45,830 bases of DNA from contig BFEA01000238.1 in the NCBI GenBank assembly GCA_003427395.1, positions 513,592-559,421 on the forward strand, written 5' to 3'. A program made the position numbers and the translations under genes. Positions 40,159 through 45,830 of the stretch are shown piece by piece (positions within the stretch are counted from its first letter, which is position 1; each line of letters begins with the position of its first letter). This DNA is from Chara braunii. Taxonomy: Eukaryota > Streptophyta > Charophyceae > Charales > Characeae. Under the pieces are notes generated by a model. The model searched no databases and was not told the origin of the DNA. It saw only the letters and a list, made by a program, of their open reading frames with translations.

Positions 40159-40867
40159 CGTCCTATTTGTTGATCTCAGCTCTAGGTGGCTATGGCCGCT
40201 GTCGTCTTCCTCCTCTAGGTGGCTATGGACGTCATCATCCACCTCTGCCCTCTTCGTCGTCAGGCAAAATGCAGGCCTCCAACGCACAAGTCGCACTAGC
40301 AGCGCTTCCTCATGGATCCCAAGCGAAGGAATGAATGGTTGGGCGCTGCCTCTTTGTTTATACTGTTTCGTTGTAGTCTGGCCTGCCTTCAGTCCCGGGC
40401 CCAAGGAAGGTGCAGCCCCACCTGGTACTTGCTGACTAGACAAGGTGGACTTGGGACTGCAACTAGGACTGGACTTCACTTCGTTGACTCACCGACGGAC
40501 AACCGACTGCTACGATCTTGAAAGGTCAGATTGACGGGTCTAGAACCTCCTAGGCTACGACTAACCCCTACAGTTCCAAAGAGCCAGCTTTGACAGCTCT
40601 AGAAGGTCCTAGGCGACTCAGGACTGACCCTTCGTTACAGCTAGAGCTACAACTCAAGACTGACACTAAGACTTCTGAAAATTGAGACTACAGTTCAAGC
40701 CCTCACGACCTAGCTATATGTATGACACCTAGACGCATGTGCTTAGGGACAGGTCACGAGTACAAGGCACATAGGGTCAACGGTTTGCTGTACACGGTTC
40801 GGGAATAGATCTAGGGATCGAGCTCTGGGTCCTGCAATTGTCCTACGAACTGAATGAAACCGTTTCA
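40020..40867 (-). mobile_element. LTR-b, 3' LTR of chromovirus R4
   Basis: On the minus strand, a purine tract (complement of 40868-40879, GGATGGCGGGAG) is followed by TGAAACGGTTTCATTCAG at 40867. It contains CAGTATAAACAAAG as TATA box, the leader motif GAGGCAGCGCCCAACC, then AGCCACCTAGAG twice and a GT/GA run. The left limit near 40020 is approximate. Confidence 0.75.
40120..40156. repeat. (CA)n microsatellite in LTR-b
   Basis: CA run directly after a short CT run. LTR-c has a shorter CA run in the same place, so it is part of the family leader. Confidence 0.95.
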
Positions 40868-40905
40868 CTCCCGCCATCCAAATTTCGAGGTCCTCCGAGA
40901 ACTCT

Positions 40906-41760
40906 CTAATCCAAGGCAGGACCTTTACCCTTTCTTGCCCTCTCATAGGCATGCGCTATGCCGGGAGCGGTCTCTAGAAGCTCAGTTCTGGTGAACCATC
41001 TATCATCCTCAAGTTCCTGGTAAGCAAACCTGACTTTATATTGCTTCTGGGGACGACCCCCACCTCCAGTCCTAAGAACGTCTTCTTCCAATATGCGGTC
41101 TATGTCGTATGTGCCATCCATATCTGGCGGGATCATAGAAGGAAACTGCTCGTTGGTCATACACGGCAACAACTTTGACGCATGGAAGACCGGATATGCA
41201 TGGAGGTGCGGTGGTATCTCTATGGTGTACGATGGTCTGTCCTCTCCTCCTTTGACTTCCAGGACAGGCCATGGCCCTCTGTATGCGGGCAAGAGCTTTT
41301 GCGAGATGTTTTCCTCTGGTGCGAATTCCTTTGACTTGACCCAGACTAGGTCGCCTACCCTGACCTGCGAAGGTCTGTGATGCTTATTCGCCTGATCGAT
41401 CATTCGAAATTGGGCCTTCCTAAGGTTTCCGACCACACTAGCGACTTCCTTCTCGTGCTGCAAAGCAAATTCTCTAGTATCGGGAGGTAATCTCTGAATC
41501 TGCTCCCGGTTCAGCCGTTCAAACAGCCTACATGGTCTAAAGGACTTATGCAGCTCGTTAGGAGTTTGACAGGTAGCTAGATGTACACTGTTGTTATAGG
41601 CGCTAGCTACCTTGGGAAGCATCTCATCCCAGTTGATTTGATCTGGTCTAATATACATTATGAGTAGTTGCTGCAAGATCTTATTCATTTGTTCCGTCTG
41701 GCCGTTCGTCTCTAGATGACGACCTGATGACATCAACAGCTTAGAGTCGTAAACTTTCAT
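40906..41760 (-). CDS. R4 integrase C-terminal half and chromodomain
   Basis: 284 codons open. It begins in the catalytic core, where the usual HPQTDGQTER motif has decayed to HLETNGQTEQ. It continues through AYNNSVHLATCQTPNELHKS, the C-terminal GDLVWVKSKEF and LLPAYRGPWPVLEV barrel, YPVFHASKLLP, and a chromodomain (DRILEEDVLR then YKVRFAYQELEDDRWF). The stop follows KGKGPALD, 38 bases before LTR-b. The earlier integrase lies in other frames. Confidence 0.85.
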   Translation of the reverse strand: MKVYDSKLLMSSGRHLETNGQTEQMNKILQQLLIMYIRPDQINWDEMLPKVASAYNNSVHLATCQTPNELHKSFRPCRLFERLNREQIQRLPPDTREFALQHEKEVASVVGNLRKAQFRMIDQANKHHRPSQVRVGDLVWVKSKEFAPEENISQKLLPAYRGPWPVLEVKGGEDRPSYTIEIPPHLHAYPVFHASKLLPCMTNEQFPSMIPPDMDGTYDIDRILEEDVLRTGGGGRPQKQYKVRFAYQELEDDRWFTRTELLETAPGIAHAYERARKGKGPALD

Positions 41761-42253
41761 GAGATCCTACCAGTTCTGGCTGGTAAACCGCGTGTCTCGG
41801 TCACTAAGCATGGACAATGATATCCCATGCTCACTTGCCAGAAGTCGAAAAACTTCTCTATAACTAAGTTTGTTCTTGCCTCTGAAGGCAAAGGTACGAA
41901 GACTGCTATAACCATGACTTGGTTTTTGCCATGCCTACTCCTTACTCTGGTATCCATCAAATCGACACTTTGGGTCTTGCGGGGATAGGCAAGGGTCTGA
42001 GGAGACCTAGAGGTGTTTGCGTCGTTGTCTTATTGCGCTGACAAACTTTACAACTGTGGATATATTTTATGCAGTTTGTTTTCATGTCAGGCCATGTTTA
42101 CGAAATTGTAAGGTTAGCCAAAGTTTTTTGCCAACCAAAGTGTCCTTCTATATCATGGCATTCCCCTAAGATCAAGTTACGAATCTCCTCATTATTGGGG
42201 ACGCAAAGTTTGTCCACGACATTGGTCTTCTCAAACAGCAGCTCGTTCATGGT
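41761..42253 (-). pseudogene. R4 integrase N-terminal part, frameshifted
   Basis: Pieces such as FVPLPSEARTNLV and LSDRDTRFTSQNW (catalytic aspartate region) occur in different minus-strand frames. A stop replaces the residue after QNW. Confidence 0.7.
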
Positions 42254-42950
42254 TCAATAGTGTGGCTCACTATCAGGGGTTTCTTTCACTCGCTTCAGTA
42301 ACTCGCTGTAAATCGGATCCTGAGCATACGCATCCTTTATCCTTTGCTGCAGGTCCGCCCCTATATCTAGATTGTGTACTACTGCGCCGAAGTAATCTGC
42401 TTTTCTGCTTAGTGCATCGGCTACCACGTTGTACTTACCTTTAACGGGCTTGAGCTCAAAGTCAAATTGACCTATCTCACAAGCCCATCTAGTCAGTTCG
42501 GGTGTCTTCTTGGCTTGCGTCTTCAGCCACCTTAGGGTCTCGTGGTCTGAAAAAGTGTCTCCCAAGCAGGTAGTGCCTCCAATGATCTAAGGCATGCCTA
42601 AGAGCGTAGAGTTCTCTTGCGCATGTCAAGGCTGCTACCTTTTCTGAAGGCAGCCTAGCTGACATGAACTCTGCGGGTCTATAGCCATTGTCGTCATCTT
42701 GCTGTAGTACAACACATATGCCATACTGACTTGCGTCCGTAGTGACGACAAAGGGCAATGAAGGATCGACTACTTTGAGGACAGGATACTCTACCAAAGC
42801 CTTTTTCAACTTTTTCAAGGCCAAGATGCAATCTTGGTCCCACTTCCAGATTGCTTCCTTCTTTAGGAGTCTGCAAAGGGAAGCAGCGATAGCAGAGAAA
42901 TTCCTTACGAACTTCCAGTAGTAGTTGGCTTGTCCTAAAAACGACTGCAA
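42254..42950 (-). pseudogene. R4 RT connection and RNase H
   Basis: Two overlapping frames. 42489-42950 gives FLGQANYYWKFVRNFSAIA (connection), then FVVTTDASQYGICVVLQQDD (RNase H start with the first catalytic aspartate) and ARELYALRHALDHWRHYLLG. 42254-42565 gives FSDHETLRWLKTQ, WACEIGQFDFELKPVKGKYN and VADALSRKAD, the RNase H end. A one-base shift near 42550 separates them. Confidence 0.85.
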
Positions 42951-43414
42951 CTCAGTCAGCGTGCGAGGAGTTGGTTAGTCTCTCATCGATGTGATCTTAT
43001 CGTCCTCTAGTCTAATGTCGTATCCATCTAATACGTGCCCCAAGTAAAGAACTTTTGTCTTGGCCCACTCGCACTTCTTCGCGTTGATCTTGAAGTTAGT
43101 CTCTCGTAGCTTCCCCAAGATCTGCCTCAGATGGCCTTACGATGAATCTATCTAGCCACAGTCTCAATAAGTCGTTCCTACATCGTTGGAACGTGGCTGG
43201 TGCGTTAGTTAGTCCAAATGGCATCACTATGAAGTCATAATGCCTGTACCTATTATGGAACACCAACTTCTATTGATCGTCAGGGTGTACCTCTATCTGA
43301 TGGGATCTCGACTTCAAATCTATCTTTGTAATCCTTGCACCCGATCCAATAGATGATCTATACGGGGCAGGGGATCTTCATTCTTGACTGTTATGGCGTT
43401 CAGACTCCTGTAGT
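42951..43414 (-). pseudogene. R4 RT palm, catalytic box deleted
   Basis: Minus-strand translation shows [20 protein letters not shown] and then [12 protein letters not shown]. It jumps at about 43133-43141 to [12 protein letters not shown], which normally lies some 20 residues further on. The YLDD metal-binding box is missing and the frame changes. Confidence 0.75.
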
Positions 43415-43738
43415 CTATGCACATTCTCCCCTTTTCTTTGGGACGAAAATAAAATGTGCGTCGAAAGGAGATGAACTAGGTCTGATCCATCCTTTTTCTA
43501 AGAGCTTGTCTAATTGCTTGCATAGCTCCTCTAACCTGGGAGACATTCTATAGATTGCTCCCTTAGGTGTTCTACTGGCAGGCTCTATCTCTATCCGGTG
43601 TTGGATGGGCCTTGGCACCACCCCTGAGGTTACCTCTGATAAATCCTTGTACTCGTTCAGCAAGCTCGCGATAGTGGGATGGATCTTCTCGTCCTCCTTT
43701 GGTGTGTCCGTGACTGGCCTAACGTAGGCGACAAACAT
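43415..43738 (-). pseudogene. R4 RT N-terminal part
   Basis: Contains LLNEYKDLSEVTSGVVPRP, IQHRIEIEPASRTPKGAIYR, MSPRLEELCKQLDKLLEKGW and IRPSSSPFDAHFIFVPKK, typical of the start of gypsy RT. Confidence 0.85.
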
Positions 43739-43934
43739 TTTTTCCTCGAGTTGCTCCTTGCGCGCACGCTCATCTCCGCGTACTCTTGGGGTAGGGGCAG
43801 TTGCTACCTCTACCCACTGTTGCCTTTTGCTGCCCCAGACGCAACACGATCCCTATACTTTGGGCAGAATTTGATGATGTGCCCAGCGTCTCCACAAAAC
43901 ACGCATTGGTATTTGTCTACGTTGTCCTGGCAAA
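43739..43934 (-). pseudogene. R4 zinc knuckle
   Basis: CVFCGDAGHIIKFCPKYRD, a CCHC knuckle (C-x2-C-x4-H-x4-C), lies at about 43855-43910. Only some 120-170 bases separate it from RT, so there is no room for a protease. Confidence 0.75.
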
Positions 43935-44690
43935 CTATATGCCCCATTCCCAAGGACTCCCAGGGCCTCCCTTCGGGTCTTCCTGTGTGCCATCCTCATC
44001 TTCTGGGAGGCGACCGACTGGAACGCAGGCGGTTAAATGGGGGACCTTGACCCCTACCTCCCGCTTGGCGGTCCTGTTTGTCGCCGACCCCCTGGTCGCC
44101 ATGTCCTCGGCCACCTGAGACCTGGTCATTCCTGCCTTGGCCTCGTCCTCCTCCTTGCGGCCTCCCTCCGGCCTCGACAGCAGCGTAGGTACTCCCCTTC
44201 TCCACCCTATCGTCTTCCTCTTCTTCTAATAGTCCCCATTCGATATCAGTATATGGGACTTCCTCTGCACCACCTTCCTCCATCGTAAGAATCAAACTAT
44301 CTTTGGCCTTGACCTGACCAAAGATGGTGTGTCCTTTCCACTTTTACCTTTTTGTCAGATCCTTATGCCAGAAAGTGGTAACTAGCATAGCTTGGGTAGC
44401 GACGTGACAGCCTCTCTACTAAGGACATCATATGTCATTCCAGGTTGTTGCTTTTTAGCAAAGAACTGCCCTTTCACTTGCTCGGGCAATGCGCGGTTAA
44501 AGAGTTGAACAAGATGGGCCTCAGTCACTCTGTGTCCTTGCACCGTGATAAGCTCATCCAGGGCGGCCTTTAGAGCATGTATGCTCCTCCACTACCGCGT
44601 GTGGATTGTCTAGAGTTTGTCGAACGCCTTTATCCCACTCGTGGTGTCCGCAAAGCGTTGTAAGGGCCGCACCCTGAAGGACTTTCGAGC
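43935..44690 (-). pseudogene. R4 Gag, C-terminal half
   Basis: The frame 43996-44295 is Gly/Arg-rich with an acidic start (EEEEDDRVEKG). Further up, LDELITVQGHRVTEAHLVQLF and QVKGQFFAKKQQPGMTYDV resemble the capsid end of gypsy Gag. The frame is interrupted several times. The N-terminal half was not identified. Confidence 0.65.
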
Positions 44691-45795
44691 CTCGGTCGAC
44701 CCCACTGTGGGTCCCATTTGGCTCGACCCACCCATGCTCACGCTCAGGGCGCGGGTCGTTCGTCCCAGGGGCATCCCCACCTAGTGCTTTGAGATGGATG
44801 GGGATGAGCCTTTTGCGAGAGGACTTTACATTGGGGGATGTAGCTCCGCTCTCGCGTCAAGATGGTAGCTCTTCGGGCACTCGTGGCGTTTTCTCGATTC
44901 AGTTAGGTCTGACCAGGCAATTGCTCCTTCCAATACACAGGCAGTCCAGGGAGTTTGTTGAAGTCTCATCTTCTTATCGTGCGCAGGCCAAGCGTCATCC
45001 ATTGGGTCACGCAACTTTTCACTAAGCCTAGTGGTTCTGGGAAGCCCCGGCGGCATCCTTGGGGTAAGGCGGCGTCGCCGGACCCCTAGCCGCTATATTT
45101 TTTTTGCGAGAGCCACTAGGCATCGCATCACCTATCCAAGACCACCCTTAGTCTTTCCAGGGGTCGCATTGCACAAGAGAGAGACATTCCATGCAACCTC
45201 CACATAAACCAAGTTCATGCATCACCCATCCACCCAAGCGCCCGGCCTCAACTCATCCCGCATCCAAGGCTTAAGCCGGATCCAAGTCCTTTCCTTAGCC
45301 GATCTCCCACCCTAGTCCTCCTCCGTGGTTTCAGCCCTGTCCAAATCGTCCCAGGCTACTCACCTGCGCAAAACCACACAAGACAAATGACCAAGTACAA
45401 TCCCCATTGGGGTCAACACATCGCCCCTTCCCGCAATCCTAGGCCCCCTTTTCCTTCCTCTTATGAGTTCCCTTCCCTTTCCCACAAGCAAGCCATGCAA
45501 TCGCCTTAGTCATGCAGTCCGGAAGGATGGTTGAGTCAAACTAACCTTGCCCAAAATCAGCACTCCTTTTCGCTTTCGCAAATGTTCTCAATAGTCTCGT
45601 ATCCTTTCCTTCTTGGTGGCACAAGGGACCGACAACCCTTCCCTTCCCCTCGCTTTCCACCAAGTGAGGACTAAGTTCCTTTCCGTTCGTTCCCTGGCAA
45701 TATAACAGGTGAGGGTAGAGGTTAGTCACATGCCATGGAGGGGAGGGAGTGAGAGAAGAGGTAAGGGTAAAGGGTTTGAAGGAATGGGGGAAGAG
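44691..45795. other. No confident gene; upstream flank of R4
   Basis: A minus-strand stretch near 44870-44970 reads FNKLPGLPVYWKEQLPGQ but cannot be assigned. CGACCC/GGGTCG-type inverted repeats lie near 44697-44755. C-rich pyrimidine DNA fills 45130-45720. No 5' LTR or primer site of R4 was found. Confidence 0.35.
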
Positions 45796-45830
45796 GGAGA
45801 TAGATAGAGATAGATAGATAGATAGATAGA
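45782..45830. repeat. (GATA)n microsatellite at window end
   Basis: GATA units with one early interruption, running to the end of the window. Confidence 0.9.

Overview
This window is eukaryotic nuclear DNA. It holds plant-type Ty3/gypsy retrotransposons (chromodomain integrases, a tRNA-Asp primer site), a spliced exon of a host DNA topoisomerase III beta gene, a U6 snRNA-like sequence, long CT/CA/TCA microsatellites and two scaffold gaps. There are no bacterial-style operons. A large, repeat-rich streptophyte genome fits best. A charophyte such as Chara is my guess from the general look of the gag and integrase proteins, not something the sequence proves. Most of the window is transposon remains and non-coding repeats.

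Layout. 1-150 is a minisatellite. 560-3220 is a minus-strand chromovirus whose interior is deleted, so that gag is joined directly to integrase. About 3640-19600 is the most unusual part: two diverged, collinear, non-coding units in direct tandem, with a period near 7.3-7.6 kb. Each unit carries a tRNA-derived SINE-like head, a conserved block of about 250 bp, an array of dozens-of-bases hairpins around a constant TAAGTT loop, a TATAAA-containing repeat of about 120 bp, and a closing palindromic module. Unit 1 also has a U6-like gene with a T-run. Unit 2 is split by a GC-rich hAT-type element with an 8-bp target duplication, and unit 1 supplies the empty site.

20518-29337 contains two damaged plus-strand gypsy copies (LTR, tRNA-Asp primer site, gag with zinc knuckle, DTGA protease, start of RT) fused head to tail through a partial LTR. 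They end at an inverted LTR of the same family. Next to that lies a fragment resembling the second-largest RNA polymerase subunit. 31500-33100 holds a 54-bp-period repeat, a minus-strand TATA box and a run of about 19 different perfect hairpins in 1 kb. 33100-36900 contains LTRs, mostly minus-strand and solo. 39063-39142 is the TOP3B-like exon (minus). 40020-44690 is a minus-strand chromovirus that lacks protease and the RT catalytic box. The window ends in a GATA microsatellite.

The main candidate for something undescribed is the pair of hairpin arrays at 8265-8990 and 15554-16678. Loop and inner stem are conserved, while the outer stems differ from repeat to repeat yet stay self-complementary. 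That is the pattern expected of selection or copying at the level of RNA (or single-strand DNA) structure. A second, sequence-unrelated palindrome cluster at 32120-33100 and palindromic LTR promoter regions suggest that hairpin-rich non-coding DNA is a general theme here.
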